Source: Roseiarcus sp963820095 (GTDB lineage: Bacteria; Pseudomonadota; Alphaproteobacteria; Rhizobiales; Beijerinckiaceae). Taken from it: DNA of 64,000 nt. The stretch is taken from contig CAWFZA010000018.1 of assembly GCA_963820095.1 (NCBI GenBank), positions 124,001 to 188,000 on the forward strand, in the 5' to 3' direction. The notes under the pieces were generated by a model. The model made no database searches, was not told the origin of the DNA, and worked only from the letters and a program-made list of their open reading frames with translations. A program made the position numbers and the translations under genes. Shown piece after piece: positions 8,986 through 17,627 of this stretch; positions within the stretch are counted from its first letter, which is position 1, and each line of letters begins with the position of its first letter.

Positions 8986-10556
8986 TCCCTACTCACCTCG
9001 AAAGCGGCATGAAGGATATCCTCGACTTTGACCGGCGCGACACCATGGTCGAGGTGGGCGACTACGCGACCGCCAGCCATTACCATGATGCGGTCGCAGG
9101 TCGTCACGACCTCTTCGAGCTCAGATGAAACAACGACGACGCCGACGCCGGAATTCGCCATCTGTCGAAGTGTGGCCAAGATTTCAGCCTTGGCGCCGAT
9201 ATCGATCCCTCGAGTAGGCTCATCGACCAAGAGCAATCGGGGCGGACAATAGCCCCACTTCGACAGCAAGACCTTCTGCTGATTGCCGCCTGACAAATTA
9301 CGCACGGGCGCTGACAGGCGCTTGGGATCGAAACCAAACCTCGCCGCAACTTCGCTCGACCGTTTCGCCATTTCGTGGGCGGACAGGATGCCGAAATGCG
9401 ATACCAGACGATAGTTAGTCATGGTGATGTTGCTGGTCGCCGTCATTTGCAGAACAAGCCCTTGCGACTTGCGGTCCTCGGGTACAAGTGCGATGCCCGC
9501 GCGCAGCGCGTGGTAGGGCGTTTTAGGCCAGGTGGTCGGCCGACCGTCGATCAGCATCTTGCCGGTGCTATGGGGTTCCAGCCCCGCCAACGCGCGAAGC
9601 AGCGACGTCCGCCCCGAACCTACCAGCCCACCGAGGCCGACAATCTCACCCGGTTCGACCACGATGTCGATCTCATTGAGGATTCCCGGGATCGAGACTC
9701 GCTCCGCCTCGAGAACCGGCGCTTTGCCCTTGCTCCGGGCTGGAGGGCTGCGCGGCGCGGGCTGAGTTTGGAGTTCGCGCCCGATCATAGCGCGGACCAT
9801 CTCGCGCTTCGACCATTGCTCTCGTGGACCGGAGGCAGCCACCCTGCCGTCGCGGAATACCGTTACGAGGTCCGCGATTTCGAGCACCTCCTCGAGCTTG
9901 TGGCTGACAAACATCATGCTCACACCATGCCCCTTGAGGTCGCGCATGACGCGGAGAAGCGCCTCGCACTCTGGAGGAGCGAGCGACGCCGTAGGCTCAT
10001 CGAACAACAACAGCCGCGCGCCCGACCGGATCCCGCGCATAATCTCGAGCATCTGTTGATCAGCGATTGCCAGTCGGCCCGCCGGGATATCCGGGGGGAT
10101 CGAAACGCCAAGGCGTTCGCACAGCCGAAGATACTCCTCGCGCATCTGACTCTTGGCCGCCAGACCGAAGCGCGAGATGGTCTGGCCAAGGAAAACATTT
10201 GCTTGGGTCGACATAGCCGGCACGATCGTCAGTTCCTGATAGATCGCCGCGACGCCCAGTCGGTGCGCGATACGCGGCGAGCCGAAACTGTGGGGACGGC
10301 CGAAGATCGATACCTCCCCCTCGGTCGGCGCGAGGCGGCCCGCGATGACACCTAGAAAGCTCGATTTGCCGGCGCCGTTAGCACCGATCAGGGCGTGAAT
10401 CTTCTGCGCTTCTGAGCGCACTTCGACACCTCGCAGCGCGAGCGTCCTGCCGAAGCGCATAACAACATTCTTCGCGTCCACGGACAGCGAGTGGTCCCGC
10501 GGCGAGAGGGCATCCGTTGCTGCTGGACTGCTGTTATCGATCGCTGAAGAAGCCAT
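8982..10556 (-). CDS. Importer A: double-domain sugar ABC ATPase (RbsA/MglA family)
   Basis: A 524-residue protein with two nucleotide-binding domains. NBD1 has Walker A GANGAGKSS and Walker B LLLFDEPTASL, but the signature is degenerate (AGRLAIADQQM instead of LSGGQ). NBD2 has GLVGSGRTS, a full LSGGNQQKV signature and LLLVDEPTRGIDIG. This asymmetric pattern is normal for the family. An N-terminal tail of about 25 residues rich in Ser/Ala precedes the first domain. It starts 18 bases after the binding-protein stop and energises import through the permease encoded next. Confidence 0.93.
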   Translation of the reverse strand: MASSAIDNSSPAATDALSPRDHSLSVDAKNVVMRFGRTLALRGVEVRSEAQKIHALIGANGAGKSSFLGVIAGRLAPTEGEVSIFGRPHSFGSPRIAHRLGVAAIYQELTIVPAMSTQANVFLGQTISRFGLAAKSQMREEYLRLCERLGVSIPPDIPAGRLAIADQQMLEIMRGIRSGARLLLFDEPTASLAPPECEALLRVMRDLKGHGVSMMFVSHKLEEVLEIADLVTVFRDGRVAASGPREQWSKREMVRAMIGRELQTQPAPRSPPARSKGKAPVLEAERVSIPGILNEIDIVVEPGEIVGLGGLVGSGRTSLLRALAGLEPHSTGKMLIDGRPTTWPKTPYHALRAGIALVPEDRKSQGLVLQMTATSNITMTNYRLVSHFGILSAHEMAKRSSEVAARFGFDPKRLSAPVRNLSGGNQQKVLLSKWGYCPPRLLLVDEPTRGIDIGAKAEILATLRQMANSGVGVVVVSSELEEVVTTCDRIMVMAGGRVVAHLDHGVAPVKVEDILHAAFEVSRE

Positions 10557-10574
10557 CAGTCGGGACGGCTGGAA

Positions 10575-11621
10575 TCAATACTCTGCCTGATGCTCCGCGA
10601 TGTTCGCCTTGGTGACGAAGATGCTGGGTAGCGGGATGAACCGGGCCGGCGTTTTGCCGTTCCAGGCATCGAACATCGATTCCACGGTCAGCTTGAGCTC
10701 AGTGTATGGGATGTATGTTTTGGTCGCCGCAAGGTCCCCGTTCTTTACCGCCTGATACGCCCAGGCTGACCCACCGGCATCGTAAACCTTCACCTTGCCC
10801 GCCATGCCGGCCTGCTTAACGGCCTGCACGGAGCCGCGGGTGATTTCCGAATAGTTGCCGAACAGGATGGTGGTGTCAGGGTTCGCCTGCAGGAGCGGCA
10901 AGGTCTTCTGGTTGCCGTCAACCACCGTGTAGTTGGTGCGTGTCACAGAAAGAATTTTGAACTCGGGATGCTTCGCCTGGATCGCCTTGACCGCACAGTC
11001 TGTCGCCAGCGAGTTGGCGTTGAGATCGGGGCCGGTCAGGACCAGCACCTTCTGTGGCCCGGGATTTTCTTTGGCCATGAACTCGAAATAGTCGGTGAAG
11101 GCCGAGCAGCTTTGCGCGCCGCCGACGTAATTGAGAGTCCCCGGCGCCCACAGCTCGTCGCCCTCGTTGAGCGCGCGACCGCAGAGGGCCTGATTATAGA
11201 CCGACACCATGATGCCCTTAGAAGGGGCGTCTTCAGTCATGATCTTGCACATCTGTACGCCATCAAGCACGCCGCCGATGATGCCGTTGTACTTGCCGCT
11301 CGAGAGGACGTTCTGCGCCTGGTTGAATTGAGTGCTCGTCGTCCAGTTCGGGTCGAAGAAGTCTACCGAGCCGCCCAGCTTCTCGGCCGTCTCCTTTGCC
11401 GATTTGATGTTGGCCTGCATATAGGTGTTGTTCGATCCAGCACCGATGAATGCGATCCTGAGCGGATCGCACCCCCCCATGATCGACTTACCCTCGCCTA
11501 GGTCGATCTTGTGTTTGTCACAGGCGGCCGCCTGGTTCACGCTGGCGCCAAAGGCGATCAGCAGCAACGCGACGATCCCGGCCCATGAAAGGATGGCCGT
11601 TCCCCGATCCCTTCCTACCAT
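10575..11621 (-). CDS. Importer A: periplasmic sugar-binding protein (type 1 fold)
   Basis: A 348-residue protein with an N-terminal hydrophobic export signal (about residues 10-33). Its body is of the RbsB/XylF periplasmic-binding type: IAFIGAGSNNTYMQANIKSA, repeated Asn/Asp-containing loops, and AGMAGKVKVYDAGGS near the hinge. It is unusually rich in cysteine for the family (Cys near residues 34 and 51, and more at CKIM, LCGR, SCSAF, DCAVK), suggesting disulfides. It is first gene of operon A; the promoter probably lies in the divergent spacer towards the deacetylase gene. Confidence 0.9.
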   Translation of the reverse strand: MVGRDRGTAILSWAGIVALLLIAFGASVNQAAACDKHKIDLGEGKSIMGGCDPLRIAFIGAGSNNTYMQANIKSAKETAEKLGGSVDFFDPNWTTSTQFNQAQNVLSSGKYNGIIGGVLDGVQMCKIMTEDAPSKGIMVSVYNQALCGRALNEGDELWAPGTLNYVGGAQSCSAFTDYFEFMAKENPGPQKVLVLTGPDLNANSLATDCAVKAIQAKHPEFKILSVTRTNYTVVDGNQKTLPLLQANPDTTILFGNYSEITRGSVQAVKQAGMAGKVKVYDAGGSAWAYQAVKNGDLAATKTYIPYTELKLTVESMFDAWNGKTPARFIPLPSIFVTKANIAEHQAEY

Positions 11622-11803
11622 GTTAGTTCCTCCTCATGGCCACAAACTGCCTCGAACCTCATTGCAGCCGGTTTTGGCCCGACCTCGAGCTTAGGCGCTG
11701 GTTGATAGTATCACGCAAAATGTTGGACACTCAATAAGACGATTGCTACTCTTAGGTCCGAGGGATCAGAGAGTTCTATCGAACCTGAATGAGCGCAGCC
11801 GAG

Positions 11804-11819
11804 GTGCGGCGCGCCGCAC
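11804..11819. promoter_or_regulatory. Perfect 16-base palindrome between divergent operons
   Basis: GTGCGGCGCGCCGCAC is its own reverse complement. It is nested in a wider inverted repeat (AGGTGCG at 11802-11808 with CGCACCT at 11822-11828). It lies about 95 bases before the first deacetylase ATG and 180 bases before the importer A binding-protein ATG, so it could be an operator shared by both operons or an RNA hairpin. No regulator gene is adjacent. Confidence 0.35.
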
Positions 11820-11914
11820 GTCGCACCTGTTGAAATAGTCGCGACGATGACGCGACCACGCATCGCGATCCCGCTGATCCGTGCGCCGCGCAATGCTAAG
11901 AGGATGGAACGTTC

Positions 11915-12853
11915 ATGAGCGCCAAGAAAAAGAATGTGAAGGTCGCGCTGACCTTCGATTTCGACACTTGCTGCGTTTGGATCGGCACGCTCGGAGCCAC
12001 GTCGCCCAGTATGATTTCGCGCGGTGAATTCGGTCCTAAGGCGTGTCGGCGGATCCTCGAGATGCTCGACCGATTTAGCGTTCAAAGCACGTTTTTCGTG
12101 CCTGGCCATTCGGCGCTCGCCTTTCCCGAGCCGACCCGGATGATCAAGGCGGCGGGTCACGAGATTGGCCACCACGGCTGGGTCCACGAAAACCCGCTAA
12201 CGTTGTCGCCCGAGCAGGAACGTGAGGTGATGGAGAAAGGTCTCGACGCGCTCGACAAAATCGTCAAGGTGCGCCCGACCGGATATCGTTCACCCGCCTG
12301 GGACAACAGTCCCGTGACCGTGCCGCTTCTGCTCGAATACGGCTTCGAGTACGAGAGCAGCCTTATGGGCAGCGACTATGAACCTTATTGGTGCCGTGTC
12401 GGCGACGAGTTCTCGACCACGGAGGAGTATCGGTGGGGACGGCCGGTCGACCTCGTGGAGGTTCCGGTCGCTTGGCATCTCGATGATTGGCCCTCGTTCG
12501 AATACGTATGGACCAAGTCGGGGAGTATCCTGCAAGGCAACGCACCTCCTTCGTCGGTCGAGGAAATTTGGAAGGGGGAATTCGACTATCTCTACCATCA
12601 CGTTGGCGAGGGCATTCTCACAGTGACCATGCACCCCCAGGTGATCGGGCGTGGCCACCGCTTCCTGTTCCTTGAACGCTTCGTCCAGTACATGGCGGGC
12701 CATCCGGGCGTCAGCTTCACGACAATCGGCGAGTACGTTCGGGACTGGCGAAAGGGCAAGAGTCCCCAGCTTCCCACCGACGCCGGTCCCTCGCGATCGA
12801 AGGCATGGAATCAGCCCGAGCCGCGCCGGGAACCAATCAAGAAAAGCAAATGA
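11915..12853 (+). CDS. CE4-family deacetylase/imidase-like hydrolase, tandem copy 1
   Basis: A 312-residue polysaccharide-deacetylase-fold (NodB homology) hydrolase without a signal peptide, so cytoplasmic. Visible active-site motifs are FDFD (Asp15/Asp17), GHEIGHHGWVHE (metal His residues about 86-91) and YRSPAWD. Cytoplasmic members of this group include cyclic-imide hydrolases and H. pylori PgdA-like enzymes, so an amide or imide small molecule is likelier than a polysaccharide. It is followed 75 bases later by a close paralogue and then by a penicillin-acylase-family gene, all on the plus strand. The substrate is inferred only. Confidence 0.85.
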   Translation: MSAKKKNVKVALTFDFDTCCVWIGTLGATSPSMISRGEFGPKACRRILEMLDRFSVQSTFFVPGHSALAFPEPTRMIKAAGHEIGHHGWVHENPLTLSPEQEREVMEKGLDALDKIVKVRPTGYRSPAWDNSPVTVPLLLEYGFEYESSLMGSDYEPYWCRVGDEFSTTEEYRWGRPVDLVEVPVAWHLDDWPSFEYVWTKSGSILQGNAPPSSVEEIWKGEFDYLYHHVGEGILTVTMHPQVIGRGHRFLFLERFVQYMAGHPGVSFTTIGEYVRDWRKGKSPQLPTDAGPSRSKAWNQPEPRREPIKKSK

Positions 12854-12928
12854 CGAACTCTCGACCAACCGGAGTCCGTTTCGTCCGGAAACTGGATCGA
12901 GGCGAATTCAATCGCGCGGGGGAATCGC

Positions 12929-13885
12929 ATGTCGCGAGAGGCTGACAAGGACGTCCGGATAGCGCTCACCTTCGACTTCGATGCGTGCTGCGCCTGGATT
13001 GGCAGCATGGGCGCCACCTCCCCCAGCATGATTTCGCGCGGCGAATTTGGTCCGATCGCCTTGCGCCGCATACTTCCGATGCTCGATCGTTATGGCATTA
13101 AGTCGACCTTTTTCATCCCCGGCCATTCGGTGCTGGCTCATCCTGAACCTAGCAAAGCGATCAAGGCGGCGGGCCATGAAATCGGCCATCACGGCTGGGT
13201 CCACGAAAATCCGCTGACGCTGACGCCCGAGCGAGAACGAGAGGTGATGGAGAAGGGTCTTGAGGTTCTCGACCGAATGCTGGGCGTGCGGCCGGTGGGT
13301 TATCGTTCGCCGGCTTGGGACAATAGCCCGGTGACAGTCCCGCTGCTGCTCGAATACGGGTTCGAGTATGAAAGTAGCCTCATGGGCGGAGACTACGAGC
13401 CCTATTGGTGCCGCGTCGGCGACGAATGGTCGACCACCGAGGAGTACCGTTGGGGCCGCCCCGTCGACTTGGTCGAGGCGCCGGTCGCGTGGCACCTCGA
13501 TGACTTTCCTGTCTTTGAACATGCCATAACCAAGGGCGGCAGCGTCCTGCAGGGCAACGCGCCCCCCAGCGTGGTCGAGGAGGTCTGGCGCGGCGAGTTC
13601 GACTATCTCTACGAGCGCGTAGGTCACGGTCTGCTCACGGTGACGATGCACCCGCAGGTCATCGGGCGCGGCCATCGCATCGTCATGCTCGAACAATTCA
13701 TCCGCCATGCGTCTTCGCTTCCTGGCGTGTCATTCACGACACTGGTCGACTATGTGCGCGAATGGCGTCACGGCAAGAAGCCAGAGCTGCCGCCCGACGC
13801 AGGCGAGGCGCGCTCGAAGGCATGGGACTCGCCAGCCCCGCAGCAGCAGCGTCAGTCCCAGCCACGCATGCAGACGACGAAGTAG
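12929..13885 (+). CDS. CE4-family deacetylase/imidase-like hydrolase, tandem copy 2
   Basis: A 318-residue paralogue of the preceding gene. By eye about three quarters of residues are identical, including FDFD, GHEIGHHGWVHENP, YRSPAWDNSPVTVPLLLEYG and the MHPQVIGRGHR segment. Differences cluster at the termini and in the stretch after the WHLDD motif. A strongly Gln-rich tail (residues about 300-315) is unique to this copy. The start is the ATG 75 bases after the first copy, preceded by a weak GGGGGAAT ribosome site. Its stop lies 40 bases before the penicillin-acylase gene. Two retained catalytic copies suggest different substrates or a heteromer. Confidence 0.85.
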   Translation: MSREADKDVRIALTFDFDACCAWIGSMGATSPSMISRGEFGPIALRRILPMLDRYGIKSTFFIPGHSVLAHPEPSKAIKAAGHEIGHHGWVHENPLTLTPEREREVMEKGLEVLDRMLGVRPVGYRSPAWDNSPVTVPLLLEYGFEYESSLMGGDYEPYWCRVGDEWSTTEEYRWGRPVDLVEAPVAWHLDDFPVFEHAITKGGSVLQGNAPPSVVEEVWRGEFDYLYERVGHGLLTVTMHPQVIGRGHRIVMLEQFIRHASSLPGVSFTTLVDYVREWRHGKKPELPPDAGEARSKAWDSPAPQQQRQSQPRMQTTK

Positions 13886-13924
13886 CGCCCCATTTCGCCG
13901 AGAAGCGCCGAAGCTGCACAAGCC

Positions 13925-16306
13925 ATGAACAATTCGTCCGAAGGCCCTCAAGTGACGAGCGAGCGACTGACTATCGCGGGGCTGCGGGACGAGATCGATA
14001 TCTGCGTTGACCGCTGGGGCGTGCCTCATATTCGTGCAGGCAATCTTGACGACCTGTTCTTTGGGCAGGGGTTCAATGCAGCTCGAGACCGGATGTGGCA
14101 GATCGATCTTGCACGCAAGCGTGGGCTCGGCCTACTCGCCGCCGATTTCGGCCCAGGCTTTCTGGCGCAGGACCGCGCCGCGCGGCTATTCCTCTATCGA
14201 GGCGACATGGAAGCCGAGTGGGCCGCGTACGGATCCGACGCGAAGCAAATCTGTACCTGCTTCGCGCAAGGCATTAACGCCTACATCGATTTGATCGCGC
14301 GAGAACCCTCACGCCTGCCCCCGGAATTCTTGGAACTCGGATCCAAGCCGGACAAATGGCGGCCAGAGGACGTGGTGCGGATCCGCACCCATGCCAGACT
14401 GCGCAACGCGACCTCCGAGGTGTTGCGGGCCCGGGTCTTGGCCACAGCGGACCTCGAATCCGACCTCCTGCGCCAGAACCTTGAGCCTCGGATCAATCCT
14501 CACGTAGATGAGAGGCTCGATCTTCACTCGATCCCTCCTGCGCTGCTCGACGTCTACAACCTCGCTACCGTGCCCGTGTTCTTCAGCCGCGAGAGGTTGG
14601 CCGCGAAGCTCGAAGACGCCATGGCCTGGTCCAAGATGAACCTCGCAGGTGAGGTTTTGTTCGATGAGGCGGCGCATGCCTCGAACAATTGGACCATCTC
14701 GCCTAGCCACACAGCGACGGGTCGGCCGATCCTGGCTAACGATCCGCACCGGAACCATGCCGCGCCGTCCTTACGCTATCTCGTGCACCTGACCGCGCCG
14801 GGCTTCGACGCGATCGGAGCCGGCGAGGCGCTCTATCCCGGCATCATGACCGGCCACAACGGGGAGGCGGCGTTCGGTCTGACCTTGTTCTTCGGACATG
14901 ACCAGGAAGACGTATACGTCTACGAGACTAGGCCGGGACAACCCGATGAATACCGGTACCAGGGCGCGTGGGAGAAGATGGAGGTCTTCGAAGACGTCTT
15001 CGCGGTGAAAGGGGCGTCCGACCAGAAATTGAAGTTGAGATTCACGCGTCATGGGCCGGTGGTCTATGACGAGCCAGAAACCAATCGCGCCTATGCCATC
15101 CGAACCGTTGTCAGCGAGCCGGGGACCACGCCTTATGGCGCTTGCTTGATGTCCATGCGCACGCGCAGCTTCGAGGACTTCCGGAAAGCCATGCGCAAAT
15201 GGGGCATGCCAGCGGTCAACCAAGTCTATGCGGACAAAGGCGGTACGATCGGCTGGGTGTCCGCTGGCTTTAACCCGGTGCGTCCGAATTGGGATGGGCT
15301 GCTGCCGGCGCCAGGCGATGGACGTTACGAATGGAGCGGATTCATCGACGCCGATCATCTACCTTGGGTGCGCGATCCAGAATGTGGCTACGTCGCCACC
15401 GCCAACGAGATGAATTGGCCGCCCGATTGGCCACATCTCAAGAATTGGATTCCTGCTTTCGAATGGCATGAGGGCTCGCGCGCCAGACGTATCAAACAGG
15501 TGTTGGGAGTGCAGGCGAAACATTCCGTCGCCGACTCGCAATCGCTTCAGACCGACGTCGTTTCGACGCCAGCTACCCGCGTAAAGGCACTTGTTGGTAA
15601 GCTGACTGGCGGCGACGCCGATGCGCGACGCGCGGTCGCTCTCCTACGCGCCTGGGACGGCAAGGTCGGCGCTGAGAGCGGTCCTGCCGCCCTGTTCGAG
15701 CTGTGGTGGTCGAGCCACCTCAAACCTGCGCTGATCGCCAAATTCGTCGCCGATCACAGCACGCGTCCCCTGCTGGCGCCTGGCGATCCCGAATCGATGC
15801 TTCCAGCGCTCGAGCACCCAGGACCGAAATTCGGCGCCGATCCAGCGGCGACACGGGATCGCCTACTGCTCGATACGCTCGCGGCCGCTTACCGCGACAC
15901 CATTTCCCGCCTAGGGCCGGACGTCGGACAATGGGCGTGGGGCCGCATCCACCATGGCTATTTTGCGCATGCCGTGACCCCGGTGGTCGATACGACGCTC
16001 CCCCGGTACGATGTTGGCCCATTGCCCATGGGCGGCAGCGACTCCACCCCAATGGCCGCGTTCTATCGCGCTAGTGATTTCCGCGTGATGATGGGCGCAT
16101 CGGTGCGGATTGTTGTCGATGTCGGAGACTGGGACAACAGCGTGTGCATGAACGCCCCTGGCCAATCGGGCGATCCTCGTTCGTCTCACTACGCCGATTT
16201 GGCGCCGTTGTGGGCGAAAGGCGAATACTTCCCGCTGCTATACAGCTGCGCGGCTGTTGACGAAGCGACGGAGACACGCATCGAACTCCGTCCGCACGCG
16301 AAATAG
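13925..16306 (+). CDS. Penicillin-acylase-family N-terminal nucleophile amidohydrolase
   Basis: A 793-residue precursor of the penicillin G acylase/AHL acylase/glutaryl acylase family. The alpha-chain part starts with DRWGVPHIRA and FGQGFNAARDRMWQ. The autocatalytic cleavage site is before Ser253 (motif AHASNNWTI), which becomes the N-terminal nucleophile. The following NDPHR and GHNGEAAFGLT are conserved. No signal peptide is seen, unlike the periplasmic penicillin acylases, so it probably acts in the cytoplasm on an imported amide. It follows the two CE4 genes by 39 bases, suggesting one hydrolytic operon. The substrate is unknown. Confidence 0.88.
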   Translation: MNNSSEGPQVTSERLTIAGLRDEIDICVDRWGVPHIRAGNLDDLFFGQGFNAARDRMWQIDLARKRGLGLLAADFGPGFLAQDRAARLFLYRGDMEAEWAAYGSDAKQICTCFAQGINAYIDLIAREPSRLPPEFLELGSKPDKWRPEDVVRIRTHARLRNATSEVLRARVLATADLESDLLRQNLEPRINPHVDERLDLHSIPPALLDVYNLATVPVFFSRERLAAKLEDAMAWSKMNLAGEVLFDEAAHASNNWTISPSHTATGRPILANDPHRNHAAPSLRYLVHLTAPGFDAIGAGEALYPGIMTGHNGEAAFGLTLFFGHDQEDVYVYETRPGQPDEYRYQGAWEKMEVFEDVFAVKGASDQKLKLRFTRHGPVVYDEPETNRAYAIRTVVSEPGTTPYGACLMSMRTRSFEDFRKAMRKWGMPAVNQVYADKGGTIGWVSAGFNPVRPNWDGLLPAPGDGRYEWSGFIDADHLPWVRDPECGYVATANEMNWPPDWPHLKNWIPAFEWHEGSRARRIKQVLGVQAKHSVADSQSLQTDVVSTPATRVKALVGKLTGGDADARRAVALLRAWDGKVGAESGPAALFELWWSSHLKPALIAKFVADHSTRPLLAPGDPESMLPALEHPGPKFGADPAATRDRLLLDTLAAAYRDTISRLGPDVGQWAWGRIHHGYFAHAVTPVVDTTLPRYDVGPLPMGGSDSTPMAAFYRASDFRVMMGASVRIVVDVGDWDNSVCMNAPGQSGDPRSSHYADLAPLWAKGEYFPLLYSCAAVDEATETRIELRPHAK

Positions 16307-16532
16307 GATATGGCCGGATTGCGGACAGCCTCACGCGGGCGATCGCCCATCGCGCCGACGGGGATGAGTCGCGACACGCGTGTGCATCGTCCAGCATAAC
16401 CCGTCGGTCCGGCGCTCCGAGACGTTTGCCGGAGGGATGAAGCTGAGGGCGCAAATCGGATGCATTTGCAATCGGACGGCCCTTGGCCCCATGCTCGGCC
16501 GATCCGGTCGACTGCTACCTGAAGCGGTTCAC

Positions 16533-17603
16533 ATGAAACGCGCCTTGCCTACCCCGATGCCGGTCACCGTTATTACCGGCTTCCTGGGGAGCGGGAAGAC
16601 GACGCTCCTCCAGCGCCTGCTGGTCAGTCCGGAGGCGAGGGCCACCGCTGTTCTCATCAACGAGATTGGCGAGATTGGACTCGATCATCTGTTGGTTAGT
16701 CCGGTCGGCGGGCCGGCATCCGTGCTGGCGGATGGATGCGCCTGTTGCACACTTCGCGCTGATCTCGAGCAAGGACTGGTCGACTTGCTCGAGCATGAGC
16801 GGCTGGCCTTTGACCGTATAGTGATCGAAACCACCGGACTCGCCGACCCGACGCCGATCGCCGATCTCGTGGTGAATCATCCGCGGCTGCGCGGGCGCCT
16901 GCGCTACGCCGGCACTGTAACGACAATCGACGCGGTGCATGGTTGGGGCCAGCTCGATCGTCACCCTGAGTCTGTTCGGCAGGCGGCCATGGCTGACCGG
17001 CTAGTCGTGACGAAGGGGGACGTCGCCGGCAAGGCACAGGTCTTGCGACTCGTCAAACGCCTGAAGTCGCTGAACGGTCTAGCGCTGGTTCTTAGCGCGC
17101 AAGCGGCGGATTTCGATCCGGCCCCGCTACTTGCTGGCGGACTGGCCGACCCAGCAACTCGACTGGCCGAGGTGAAGACCTGGCTTCGCGCGAAAAATGA
17201 CTGGGCGTCGGACCATCACGATCGCGGCGAGCACGGGAGTCATGCTCACGACGGACTGCACGACCCTCATGTGCATACCTTCTCCGTGCGCGCCGCCGCG
17301 CCGATCGAATGGCCAACATTGGCGATGTGGCTCAACAGCCTGGTGCGCCGCTACGGATCGAAGATCTTGCGTATCAAGGGTTTGCTCAATATCGCTGGCG
17401 CGCCGGGACCAGTGGTGTTGCACGGTATCCAGCATGTTATCCATCCACCTGAGACGCTTGAAGCTTGGCCAGACGGCGACCTGTCCTCGCGGATCGTCTT
17501 CGTGGTCCAGGGCATCGATCCACACCCGATCCAGGCGTCGCTCAAGGGGCTGCTTGAGCGACGTCTGGTCTCGCGCAGCGACGCCGCCGGCCCGTCGCCT
17601 TGA
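16533..17603 (+). CDS. CobW/COG0523-family GTP-binding metallochaperone
   Basis: A 356-residue G3E GTPase. Walker A is GFLGSGKTT close to the N-terminus; the metal-binding CxCC is in DGCACCTL; TTGLADPTP and VTKGD (guanine specificity) follow; the CobW C-terminal domain is present. A His/Asp-rich linker (DHHDRGEHGSHAHDGLHD, about residues 225-245 of this protein) suggests zinc or another divalent metal. I chose the ATG at 16533 because the 51 codons upstream in frame lack family character. It may supply metal to one of the nearby metallohydrolases (CE4, amidohydrolases, M20), which is an inference from position. Confidence 0.88.
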   Translation: MKRALPTPMPVTVITGFLGSGKTTLLQRLLVSPEARATAVLINEIGEIGLDHLLVSPVGGPASVLADGCACCTLRADLEQGLVDLLEHERLAFDRIVIETTGLADPTPIADLVVNHPRLRGRLRYAGTVTTIDAVHGWGQLDRHPESVRQAAMADRLVVTKGDVAGKAQVLRLVKRLKSLNGLALVLSAQAADFDPAPLLAGGLADPATRLAEVKTWLRAKNDWASDHHDRGEHGSHAHDGLHDPHVHTFSVRAAAPIEWPTLAMWLNSLVRRYGSKILRIKGLLNIAGAPGPVVLHGIQHVIHPPETLEAWPDGDLSSRIVFVVQGIDPHPIQASLKGLLERRLVSRSDAAGPSP

Positions 17604-17627
17604 GCGCCGTCGTGCGCGCTCCCGTAG

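Noticed and set aside
13925..16306. Assignment as a quorum-quenching AHL acylase
   Set aside because: Those are usually exported; this one lacks a signal peptide and sits with cytoplasmic catabolic hydrolases.
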